Assembly: GCA_036186865.1 (NCBI GenBank)
Contig: AP025054.1
Location: 5,075,053 to 5,139,052 of the forward strand
Direction of reading: 5' to 3'
Source: Eustoma russellianum
Lineage: Eukaryota > Streptophyta > Magnoliopsida > Gentianales > Gentianaceae
DNA length: 64,000 bases
Below are positions 11,506 to 21,009 of the stretch, one piece after another. The notes beneath the pieces were generated by a model. That model was given only the letters and a program-made list of their open reading frames with translations, did no database searches and was not told the origin of the DNA. Position 1 is the stretch's first letter. Each line of letters opens with the position of its first letter. Both the position numbers and the translations under genes were made by a program.

Positions 11506-11839
11506 CATCCGTTAATTGCAAGGATTCTGAACTGTTGATTCTATGAAGCCTGTTAGACACCAACACAGACTCGTGCGCTGGAAAAAAAAAATCATAATGA
11601 AGCAGGATAAAAATGTTATACCAGTATATGTGTGTGTTTTCACTTGTAAGTCTGATATATCATGAAATTAATCATAAGAAGGGTCTTGGAGATGGCAAAC
11701 AAATGTAAGTTGGATGAATTGAACAGCCATACAGCTGGCTCTTATTTGCAAGTTGAATGGCCATAACATCCTTATGAAACTACAGAAGAGAACAAGTCAC
11801 TGAGAAATGACATACCTCAACATCACTACGTAGAAAATA

Positions 11840-13799
11840 TTATATATCATCATGCAGGTGTTGCCACAAGAAATCGTTCTCGGATAGCAGCTCATTCACC
11901 TTTTTCATCAGGCGAGCATTCTCTTCCTTCAACACTTTGTTTGTGATAGTCAGCTTCTCTGCTACTGAGTTGACATCAGAGTCCTCATGCCTTTCCAGGT
12001 TCCTGTAAAAATTAAAATCATAGAAACCTGGCATAACAAGAAAGAACGTATAGGTTTTCCTAGTATAATCGAGACAAACTGAAACCAAAAAATATTACAT
12101 AAATAAAGAGCAAGACAACAACAAAATGGAATCAGGATCTTAGCGGAATGCAATGGCAAGACGAAATTATGAACTGTTACCAGTATTTTGAAGAAAGGCC
12201 TATTGCAAGAAGCTAAAGCATACAAAATAAAATAGTAAAGTAACATTCAATCTCCAGTATCAGCTGGATGGAGTCCCACCCTTTAGCTTGATATGAACAC
12301 TTCCTGTGTTATGGACAATTACAACCACAGAATCATCAATTTTGTTCATCTCGTTTTGACTTGTTGGACTAAAGTTCTTCTATGGTGAACGTTATCTTCT
12401 TATTCTTTGACACATTAGAACTAGAGAGTTGCATTTGATGTAACACCTCGTTCCCTCACCAAAAGAGGAAAGAAAAAGCATGGTGAATCAGAATGATCAT
12501 AACTATATTAAGTCAACTTATGCTAACTATTCTGGTTAAGCGCGGGCGGGGCTTGAAATGTTGACATTTAGTACAGCTTTTATTTTCTTTTTCTTAGTAC
12601 AGCTATATCTGTTGTAACCACAAGCTATATATGTAATCCTGTAGTAGCATCCTCCAAATTCTTGAGAGATACTTTTGAACTTAATGAAACTCTTATCCTC
12701 TCCTGCTATATTTGTTGTAACCACAAAAAAAAAAAAAAAAAAAAANNNNNNNNNNAAAAAAAAAAAAAAAAAAAAAAAGTACAGCTATATCTGCAATACT
12801 GTAGTAGCATCCTCCAAATTCTTGAGAGATACTATTGAACTTAATGAAACTCCATCCTCTCCTGTACACAAATATGCTTTTTTTTTTGTAATTTAAATTT
12901 TTTATATATGGGCCAAATGGAAAATTTACGAAGATGACCAAACCACGACTATTGGCTGGTGCAAAAGGAGTATAAGGTGGCTTACATGGTATTTGTTATA
13001 TCTAATGCCAACCTTAGCAAAAAGTGGTCGCATATGACCACACTACCATACTAATCTAGTACATACTTATAAACAATTTCCAGTACAAAATCCTTCCAAA
13101 ATGATCTCTGAAGCTTCCAAAATAGCTGCTTGTGCATGGATGTGATAGTGGAACTGAGAAGTTGAGCCCTCCTCTTTAAAATATCCATGAAATAGTACTT
13201 CAAATATGCTTATAGCGAACAGAACATGCTACTAGGAGTCTGTATTTGGCATAATTTCGATCCATACAAGTAAATAGTCCTTTCTTACGTGCAGACAAGG
13301 GTACTTGTTCTTTCTTCTTCTTTTTCTCAATTAATTTTTTTTAAGTGCAAAAGACAGTTAAGGGATAGAAGAATACTTGTTCTTCTTGTCCATGAAAAAT
13401 AATTTAATTAAGCGAGTGAATTTCTCAAGGCTAAGACTCCACAAGGTTAACAATGAAATATAAAGAAGCTCGGTCTGTTTCGATTACAGAGCTAAATCTC
13501 CGACGGAAAAAAAAAAGTGACCTGAAATATCCTTCAAAAATTAAAACATTACCAAAAAGAAACAGAACGGATTCTCACCTGAGGTTCTTAAACCAAACTT
13601 TGATTTGAGCATCATGAAGGCTACTCAGAACAGGAAACATCCGCTTCATCTCCATCCGTTGTGACGCCGACGGACGCCGAAACTGAGCGAAAACCGTCTC
13701 CAGAACTTCAACCTGCTCCTCGGTAAAGCCACCGGGCTTTCTCCGTCCACCGGCTCCCCAATGACTACCGCCGCCACCAGCATTCCCTGAACTCGCCAT
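11840..13799 (-). CDS. Miniature HD-Zip III-like protein (homeodomain plus leucine zipper only)
   Basis: Two exons: 13579-13799 and 11840-12002, joined by a GT-AG intron (donor CAG/GTGAG, acceptor TTTTTACAG/G). Together they encode 127 residues. The start ATG at 13799 has the context ACAAATGGCG. Residues 21-80 form a homeodomain of the class III HD-Zip type (FTEEQVEVLETVFAQ, then IKVWFKNL). Residues 91-119 form a leucine zipper with leucines at 91, 98, 105, 112 and 119, in perfect heptads, and the KEENARL stretch matches class III zippers. START and MEKHLA domains, which make normal class III proteins about 840 residues long, are absent; a TAA stop follows the zipper. The end of helix 3 reads WFKNLRNLERHED where relatives have WFQNRRCREKQRK, so DNA contact is probably weakened. 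By analogy with LITTLE ZIPPER proteins it may act by dimerising with full-length HD-Zip III factors; that is inference. A gene fragment is the alternative. Confidence 0.75.
12584..12870. repeat. Local duplication around an assembly gap
   Basis: Two copies of a segment of about 100-150 bp (sharing TAGCATCCTCCAAATTCTTG and GAACTTAATGAAACTC) lie at about 12584-12725 and 12779-12870. They are separated by a long A run interrupted by ten unknown bases at 12746-12755. The duplication lies inside the intron of the mini HD-Zip gene. The true size of the A run is unknown. Confidence 0.85.
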
Positions 13800-14222
13800 T
13801 TGTAACCTCTCACTTTCTCCGCGGAATGCTTCTGTACAACAGAAACGGAAAGACTGGAAGAATGGCAGATGTTTCAAACTAGTCTAGGGATTTGTTTGAC
13901 GTGAGCATTGTGAAATCCGTCCTTCGACCGATCAGAGCGAAGTCTAGGGTAAATTGTGAGAAAGAGAAGGGATTAATTTACATGACGGCATTGACGAATT
14001 TGGAGGTTCTTGAGAGATTAGGGGAACGGAGACAAAGAGGTTTAATGACATTTCTTTGCAATTTTGGTCCAGTCTCAAACTAACTCTTGAGAAATGTACG
14101 AGTTTTTGATGAAAAGGGTAAAACTCTGAGAAAAGAAAATTAAGCTATTCCAGCTGTCTGACACACACAAATGATGTAAATCTGATGTCGTATCATGCCT
14201 CTAAGCTGTTCACGATCCGTTA
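13800..14222. other. Upstream region of mini HD-Zip gene
   Basis: Probable 5' leader and promoter of the minus-strand HD-Zip-like gene. No clear TATA box can be assigned by eye. No other gene is seen. Confidence 0.4.
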
Positions 14223-14432
14223 GATCCTCTCGCGGTTTCTTCCCCAGCTCATTCGTCACCACGCGACACGGACACCACCTCATTCGTCACCACACGACAC
14301 GTGGCACCATGGGTGAATGGTGAGGCTAGATGAGGGTCAGCCACATCTAGCCTCACCACCCACCCTGCTGCAACGTGTCGCGTGATGACGAATGGAGTGA
14401 GGGAAAAGTGGGTCAGGAGATCTCATCCCCTT
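14223..14432. mobile_element. Foldback element 1 with ACGTG cores
   Basis: A long imperfect palindrome: the left arm contains GACACGTGGCA and GTGAGGCTAGATGAGGG, the right arm CATCTAGCCTCACCAC and CAACGTGTCGCG. The outer arms also pair (CTCATTCGTCACCACGCG with the complement of CGCGTGATGACGAATGGAG). The left arm carries an internal duplication of ATTCGTCACCACRCGACACG. No coding capacity. It is the first of three related copies within 2.2 kb. Confidence 0.8.
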
Positions 14433-14919
14433 GACGATTATATATGGTTTTTAGTGTTCAGTTTCAAAAAGTTTCGTGGATCAGGTCATTCAACCTTTTT
14501 CTAGGTGAAAAATACATGATTTGGTGCATCCAAAGTGTTTAAATCCAAACCGGCTTCAATATTAGAAGTTGATGGCAGAGCTCAAACACTCACACTACGA
14601 CTGACAAAATTCGAACCAAGAATTTTGGATGCAATCTATCATCTGATTATCGGCTAATATACGTCATGGAGGCAAAAATCATGTATATAGATTATGAATT
14701 GTCATTTCGGGTTTCAAGAAATGTAAAAGAACATCTGAATTCATTGACGCTCTATTCAAATCATGTTTGGACTTATTTGATATAAATTTTATGACCTAAT
14801 ATATTTGATACAATAGACTGTCATTATAAATATTATAAGATATTCGATGGTTCTCATTTTAATACTCCTGAAACGTTTTTTAATAGGAGAATATTCTGTT
14901 TTTAAAATAGTATGGCATT

Positions 14920-15110
14920 TGTGGGGATAGGATCCCCTCACCGCAAAAGGGGTGCGGTGACGCATGACCGTGCGACACGTGGCAGCAAGGGGGCTGGTGA
15001 GGCTAGATGCGGGTGACCCTCATCTAGCCTCATCACCCCTCCTTACTGCCACGTGTCGTGCGGTCACAAAAGGAATGAGAAAAGTGGTGGTTAGAAGATC
15101 GCAACCCGTA
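14920..15110. mobile_element. Foldback element 2 with CACGTG cores
   Basis: Arms of about 60 bases pair almost perfectly around a very short loop: GCGACACGTGGCAG and GTGAGGCTAGATG on the left, CATCTAGCCTCATCAC and CTGCCACGTGTCG on the right. It is related to the elements at 14223 and 16248. In transcribed DNA it would give a long hairpin. Confidence 0.85.
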
Positions 15111-15514
15111 TTTGTGTACCTAAGTTATTTTTCTCTCATCGTGTGAAGTAAAAGAGAGAAAGGATGCCCTTGTGTCGGTGACTTGGGAAGTGTTTCACTG
15201 ACGCGAGGGGTATGCATATTGAACGCGGCCAATCATGGTCCTTTACGTGACAAAATCTGGCTTTTAATTTTTTTTGCTTTTCTCGTTTTATTACGTGGCA
15301 GGTCATAATTGACTGCGTGCAAAATGTATCTCCCTCCGCGTCACGAAACAATTTTGCAGTGACTTACACTGTGTGGGGTACAAAGCACGTCAATGACATG
15401 AATTTAGATCTCTTGTAAGTTACCACATGTTATGCAAAATCTAGGACCGTTTACTAGAATACATATCTTAATTTACATCTTCCAACTTTCCAATCAGAGC
15501 AATTAGACTATCGG
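15111..15514. other. Intergenic, no gene seen
   Basis: Ordinary sequence between a foldback element and a SINE. Only short chance reading frames are present. Confidence 0.6.
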
Positions 15515-15756
15515 GGAGATTGACTTTAGGATATGATGGAATAAAGCAAAATGACTTACTAAATTGGTTACTTTTCTTATATGGTGAAGTAACAGTTGAT
15601 CGATACAGTTTGACGCAATTTTCATTATAGGTCATCGGAAAACAACCTCTGTGTGTTTCTAACACATGAGTATGGTTGTGTACACCCGACTTCCGTACTC
15701 CGTCATATGCAGGAGCCTCTAAGGCAATAGGTAATGTTGTTGTTGTTGGAGATTGA
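15515..15756 (+). mobile_element. SINE-like element (family A), 5' truncated
   Basis: The body matches the 11254-11496 copy in the opposite orientation (AATAAAGCAAAATGAC, TTTCTAACACATGAGTATGG, AAGGCAATAGGTAATG) and ends in GTTGTTGTTGTT. A 9-bp duplication GGAGATTGA flanks it at 15515-15523 and 15748-15756. Confidence 0.8.
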
Positions 15757-15816
15757 TAACTACAAAATTAAAGATTACAATTACAATATTGGATCCAAAG
15801 ATTTTGAGACAGAATA

Positions 15817-15950
15817 ACGTATTTTTCATCATCATCATCCGGACCCAGTATATCCCAACGACAGCAAAAGCTACCATTAGGTCTGGGGAGGGTAAGTGGT
15901 AGGCATACAATATCTCTATCCCAAAGAATAGGGAGTCTGCCTACAGTGAC
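15817..15950 (-). mobile_element. TS-type SINE fragment
   Basis: The minus-strand reading includes GCCTACCACTTACCCTCCCC, then CTTTTGCTGTCGTTGGGATA and ACTGGGTCC. This resembles the 3' half of TS SINEs of Solanaceae. Similar fragments occur at about 24733, 30508, 41725, 51340, 63387 and 63891. Confidence 0.65.
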
Positions 15951-16247
15951 ACAAAAGTTAAAGCTTAAACCCAATCTCATATCTTCTATTGTCCCATCTT
16001 TATAGCTTTGTGGATGATGAAGATATACATCAAAATAATAGCTTTGTAGATGATGGATATATACATCGACAAAAATAGTCTTAGAGTTTGTGCTTTTTTT
16101 ATAGCAAAACTACAAAAGTTCAAAATTTAAACTACTATTGCTGGCATTATTTAAACTCTCACCCTATAGTCTACCAAATGTGACTTTCGTCAGGTATTCA
16201 ACACTTATTTTACTTAGCTATGCATCTGGAGGCAAAGGTTGAATTAT

Positions 16248-16432
16248 TAGGGTCCGGATCTCCTGACTCCTTTTTCTCTCACCTCTTGTGACCGCCGGAC
16301 ACGTGTAAACAGGGGTGATGGTGAGACTGGGTGGGGGTGACCCCTATCCAACCTCACCACTCCTGGACTGCCACGTGTCGCGCGGTCCTTTGTGACCGCC
16401 CCACATGGGAGTCATGAGATCCCATTCGTGAA
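16248..16432. mobile_element. Foldback element 3 with ACGTG cores
   Basis: Third copy of the palindromic family. The left arm has GACCGCCGGACACGTG and GGTGAGACTGGGTGGGGGTG; the right arm CCAACCTCACCACTCC and CTGCCACGTGTCGCGCGGTC. It is more diverged than copy 2. Outer ends read GGATCTCCTGACTCC and the complement of GGAGTCATGAGATCCC. Confidence 0.8.
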
Positions 16433-16980
16433 TTGTGATCGTACTTAGTGTCGTAGTCATAGCCGGATAAAATTCTTAAATAATGCATACTTTTCCTAAA
16501 ATGATGAAGATGATAAGAACCTTTTCTTTTAATTATGAATATGTGCTAATGTGACATGCTTTTGCTGTTGTTGAAATATACCGAGTATAGTAGTTGTTGT
16601 TGTTTGATAATGTGGCATGAAATTATGAATATGTGCTAATGTGGAATGGAGATATATATTTCGAAAAACATTGTCACGCATATAGCTTTGGCGAAACCAG
16701 CTTGTCCATGGGAAGATCATGCAACTTCCGTCATCAATAATCGTGGCCAATGGCTGTGAGTCGAGTTAGAAACCTAGATGCGGCTGTTTTAAACCCTTGT
16801 ACCTCTGTTTTGGTAGACATGACGAGTACTTAAGAGTTATTCTCACTACTTCCCCCGTTCAAATCATTGTGTGGCAACAGGTGAGAGATTAAAAACCCAA
16901 TTAGCCTTCGGATTTCGATCCACATAGAGAATTCAAATTCTTCTAGCAAATAGGTTGCTCTTGATCCAGTTTCCTCCACA
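16433..16980. other. Intergenic, no gene seen
   Basis: Contains a short direct repeat (AATTATGAATATGTGCTAATGT at about 16532 and 16620) and a TTGTTGTTGTT run. No supportable gene. Confidence 0.6.
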
Positions 16981-16982
16981 AG

Positions 16983-17219
16983 AACAACAATAGCACTACT
17001 CCATTGACTTAGAAGCTCTCGTCTATGGCGGGGTATGGAAAGATCGGATATACGCAACCATGTGTTATAAACACACAGATTATTTCCCGATAATCCATGA
17101 TGAAAATTGCGTCAAACTATGTCGATCAACTGCTACTTCACAATATAAGAAGCAGAGCGTCATTTTAATTTATTCCATCATATTTCAAAGTCAAAGAAAA
17201 TTGTGTCGTTGATTCCATT
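16983..17219 (-). mobile_element. SINE-like element (family A)
   Basis: Colinear with the 11254-11496 copy over most of its length, including GTCGATCAACTGCTACTTCACA (here about 17120-17141) and the GTCAAAGAAAATTGTGTCGT end. Flanking duplications could not be fixed by eye. Confidence 0.7.
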
Positions 17220-17515
17220 GGAAATGGAAACCTCCCTCTACCAGAACCTTCTCTTCAAATTAAGTGTATTGAATAGAAAAAGGAAGAAACACTGATAGTA
17301 TCCAATAAAACAGATTACATAAACAAATTCTCTTCCGAGGTTTCATCTTTTTTTTTTTCGTTTTCTTTTTCAGGGGAAGTAAAATAAACAATTGGGCTGG
17401 TTGCTCTAACGCCATGATCCAAGACATGCATGACGTCAATTAATACAGATTCGTCACGAATGTTGTTTCATATGTCGTTAGCAAAAGTTGGTTATCAGTT
17501 ACTTATGTTAGTGAC

Positions 17516-17726
17516 TAGTAACCATGAAAAAATACGTTCTCGGTGTATTAGGCTTCCACGTTTGCGTAAGATCCGAAAAAAAACCGGATCGCTTCGCAAA
17601 TTGATGTACGAAGTCTTACCGTACACTTTGTGCAAGAGGCTGTTTCCGTAGCTCGAACTTGTGACCTCAAGGTCACAAAGAAGCAACATTATCAGTTGCT
17701 CTAAGGCCCGCCCTCGTTAGTAACCA
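17516..17726 (-). mobile_element. Au-like SINE with 9-bp target duplication
   Basis: The insert (17525-17717, minus sense) carries a Pol III box B-like GTTCGAGC in the context AGGTCACAAGTTCGAGC, followed by GGAAACAGCCTCTTGCA and a GGTAAGACTTCGTACA block. That order is the hallmark of Au SINEs, known across many plants. It is flanked by TAGTAACCA at 17516-17524 and 17718-17726. The 3' end has the short T run typical of the family. Confidence 0.85.
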
Positions 17727-18137
17727 AGAAGTGTTCATTAATATACCTAAGTCTGTTTATGGTTTTCTTGAGCCCCTGACGTGGTAGATAAAACATGAAC
17801 CTATAATGAAAGATAAACCGAAACGACATACCGAACAAGTTCATACTTTATTAAAAACGCATTGCAAATTTGCAAAACAAGAGAGCCATGCCAGATAACT
17901 TAAATATAGTACACATCGATGTATAATGATGTCTACAAAACAGTGATAATCCACGAGTCAAGCCTTCCTAGATATCTGTGTGTTCTGCTCTCCCTAAAAG
18001 AGGTATCATTTACAGCCCATTCTAGCATCTACAACCCTTTCCAGAAAAGAAAACATTCAGCTAAGAAGCTGACACGCTTTTCTGCTGCCAGTTGTCTTAT
18101 TCGTTGAGAAGAGCCAAAATTCAGTTGTATCTACAGC
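17727..18137 (-). other. Probable 3' untranslated region of FC1
   Basis: Downstream of the minus-strand FC1 stop codon. TTTATT at 17847-17852 is an AATAAA polyadenylation signal on the minus strand. No other gene is seen. Confidence 0.5.
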
Positions 18138-20978
18138 CTATACAATGTTGTTCCTGAATGCTGAGATCATCTTTGGAGAAAGAAGGAACAAGAAAGCGAG
18201 AATAGAACCAAAGAAGAGTCTGAAAACATATCTAAGTGGATCATGATCTTCTTCTTCTGATGCACTGGAGGTCGACATAGCCATTGCAGAAGGCAATGCC
18301 TCAATCACTGCATCGGCCAGGTCATAAATGAAAGAAGAGGTGCAATTCAGAGCAGGGACGCGGCCCCAATTTGTGATGCCGGATTCAAGGGCTAGGTGCT
18401 TGTATTGCATATCAATCTCCTCGAGAGTCTCTATGTGTTCGCTGACAAAGCTGCAAATACGTGAATATGGAAATGAAAAATACCTTAAGTTAGATCATGT
18501 AAAGAGTTCAAATTTGAAGGCATGACTAGACGTTGAGACACTTGAAAAGGAAAAGCTCAAAGTCGAGCCAATCCCACCAAGTACTTGATTCTCACTGATA
18601 CACTGCTGTGCTTTTCCACTTGAAAGAAAAATTTACAAAGACAAAATACGTGCTTTAATCAACTGAAAAGCAATTGATTTGAGAGATTACAGTAGAAATC
18701 TCCAAAACCCAGACAGAAACACACACAAAAATACATACATATACATACACGTGCATAACTACAAGACTGCCTGCTTTCTCTCTTGCAGATTTACAAGGGA
18801 TGACTAGATCATACTCTTCAATGGACTAAGGTTCTCTTAAATCTGGTTGGATAAGGTCTTACCTTGACTGGATCAGTTAACACCATTCCTTTTTTCCAGT
18901 GAGGCTTTGGTCTCCTAAAACTTTTTGCTCGTACCAACCATATTTGGACTTCAGTTTCTTCTGAGAACATAAAGAACAGAGAAATGCCGGAAGCAAGCAT
19001 ACAAATGCTAATAAAGCTTTAGGCTTTCGACTTCCACTTTAGAGCACCCAAACCTTTGATTGTTCGAAGAACTCCTTTTAGAACTGAGTTTAAGCATTAT
19101 GCAATAACCTCATTAGCGGCTCATATACATCTCTCTACCATTTCTTCCTAGTGCCTTTAAGCATGAAACCTATGGGCATCTTTTGTTCCACTCTCTATAG
19201 TTTATCATACAAATGATCTATGGGTAGACAAACAACTAGCTTTGACTAAAAGCTTGGCAGAAGTCGGGAGGCAGCTAGCCAAGAGAAACTATTGCTTGTA
19301 GAGCTTTTTTAGATTGACAATCGTGTTTCCAAGAAACAGCTGAAATTGCAGCTGTTAAAGTTCCTTTTTTGCTTTTATCAAGTACACACGGCACTTGAAA
19401 AGAGAATACATCCTCTTAAGGCAATTTTGCGTGCTTCTTCACTGACACATAAGAAACCTTAAGTGCGTAGAGCGGAAAAGGCATGTGTGCAAACTTTCAT
19501 TCTGACACAACACAACAGTCTACCTTCAACCTGGGGAAAAAACTTCACACCCTACGAAGGCAAGCATTCAGTTCTATCAACTGAAAGAACTGGCAATTTC
19601 AAAGATTGACTAGGACTTAGTCTATTGGAAAACATATACTTAACCAACGGATTTGACCATGCAAGTTATAAACTGTGTATCTTAATATTTGTCATTCTTA
19701 CTCAAAGCTGGTTTTACCAAAAAAAAAAAAAAATCAGATACCAAAGGTATTGACAAATGTAACTTTAAGCATTAAAAATATATACTTTAAAAGATAAATA
19801 ACTAAGCAGACATAGAAAAGACAAGCAGAAGTAGCACAAGTATTGGATGCTCTTTTAATCAGATGATTACTGTACCAGCATTTATTCTCATTTGTTCGCT
19901 TCCTTACATTTAGAGATTGTTCCCGCATAAAGCTGGCGCCACATCCGTAATAAAATGAAATAACAGATAAGTCTAGTCTATAGCAAGGAACCTAACTAGT
20001 TTAAATCTATAAATGTCGATCTAGTTCCACTAGCATTAATAACATTCCTACCCAATACTGATCAAAACAGCAGAAGAAAGCAGGGAACAACATCGCCTTG
20101 ACAGAAACCTTTGTATAGCACTGACATCTTGCCAGGTCATAGAACAGCTGAAACCAAAAACCAAATATCCGGAACTATACAATCTCAAAAGTTGTATGGC
20201 AAATTTCTCAATAGACACTGTAAAATGAAAGCAACAGATTCAGGGAGGAGACCTGGGTGGTGAAGATCTGATTTTAGTTTACTTTTTGAGCCACTGCAGA
20301 AAAAGGATAGAAGGCCGAAAACATGAAAACAAATCTGAGACGCATACCTCACAGGAACAGCCAGCAGAGACTTTATACCCTTTTGACCAAGCTCCATAAT
20401 AACTTCATCAGTGTATGGTTTCAACCATTTTACAGGTCCTACTCGGCTCTGGTAAATATGGAAGAAGACAACAAAAATATTAGTCTGATGGAGGCACATT
20501 TTAAATTAACCTATGAACTGATTATGCATTGAGAGAGAAACATTTGCGAAATTCAAGTCCAAGAAAGATTTCAACACTGACATCAAACAACAATGTGAGC
20601 AGACTGGGTGAACAATAATAAATTCATACATTTTATCAGGTCAAAATAGTAAATCATAAGAGTAAACCAACCTGGTAAGCTAAAGTGTGAACATTTTTGA
20701 CTCCTCTAGATTTGAGCTCTTGCATGATAAATGAAATGCATTCTTCCATCTGAGATTTATAAGGATCACCAGCATCCTCAACGTAACTGACCGGCACACC
20801 ATGAGCACTAAAAAATATCATGACCTGAGAGTAACAAATGAAAAAAAGAAAAAGGACCAACAACCATTTTCAGAGAAACAGAGTTGATCACAAAAGTATC
20901 ACTACACTACACTATACTCGAGCCTTTTTTCCTCTATGTGGGTTCGCATGAATAAATCAATCATTTCTCTTGCGCTTT

Positions 20979-21009
<31 letters not shown>

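Noticed and set aside
12675..12941. Reading frames spanning the unknown bases
   Set aside because: They are made of poly-Lys/poly-Phe from an A run and cross the assembly gap.
13799..13877. Longer N-terminus for the mini HD-Zip protein
   Set aside because: The longer frame would have to begin at a TTG codon; the ATG at 13799 has good plant context.
17516..17726. tRNA gene near the FC1 3' end
   Set aside because: The box B belongs to an Au-like SINE with its own target duplication.
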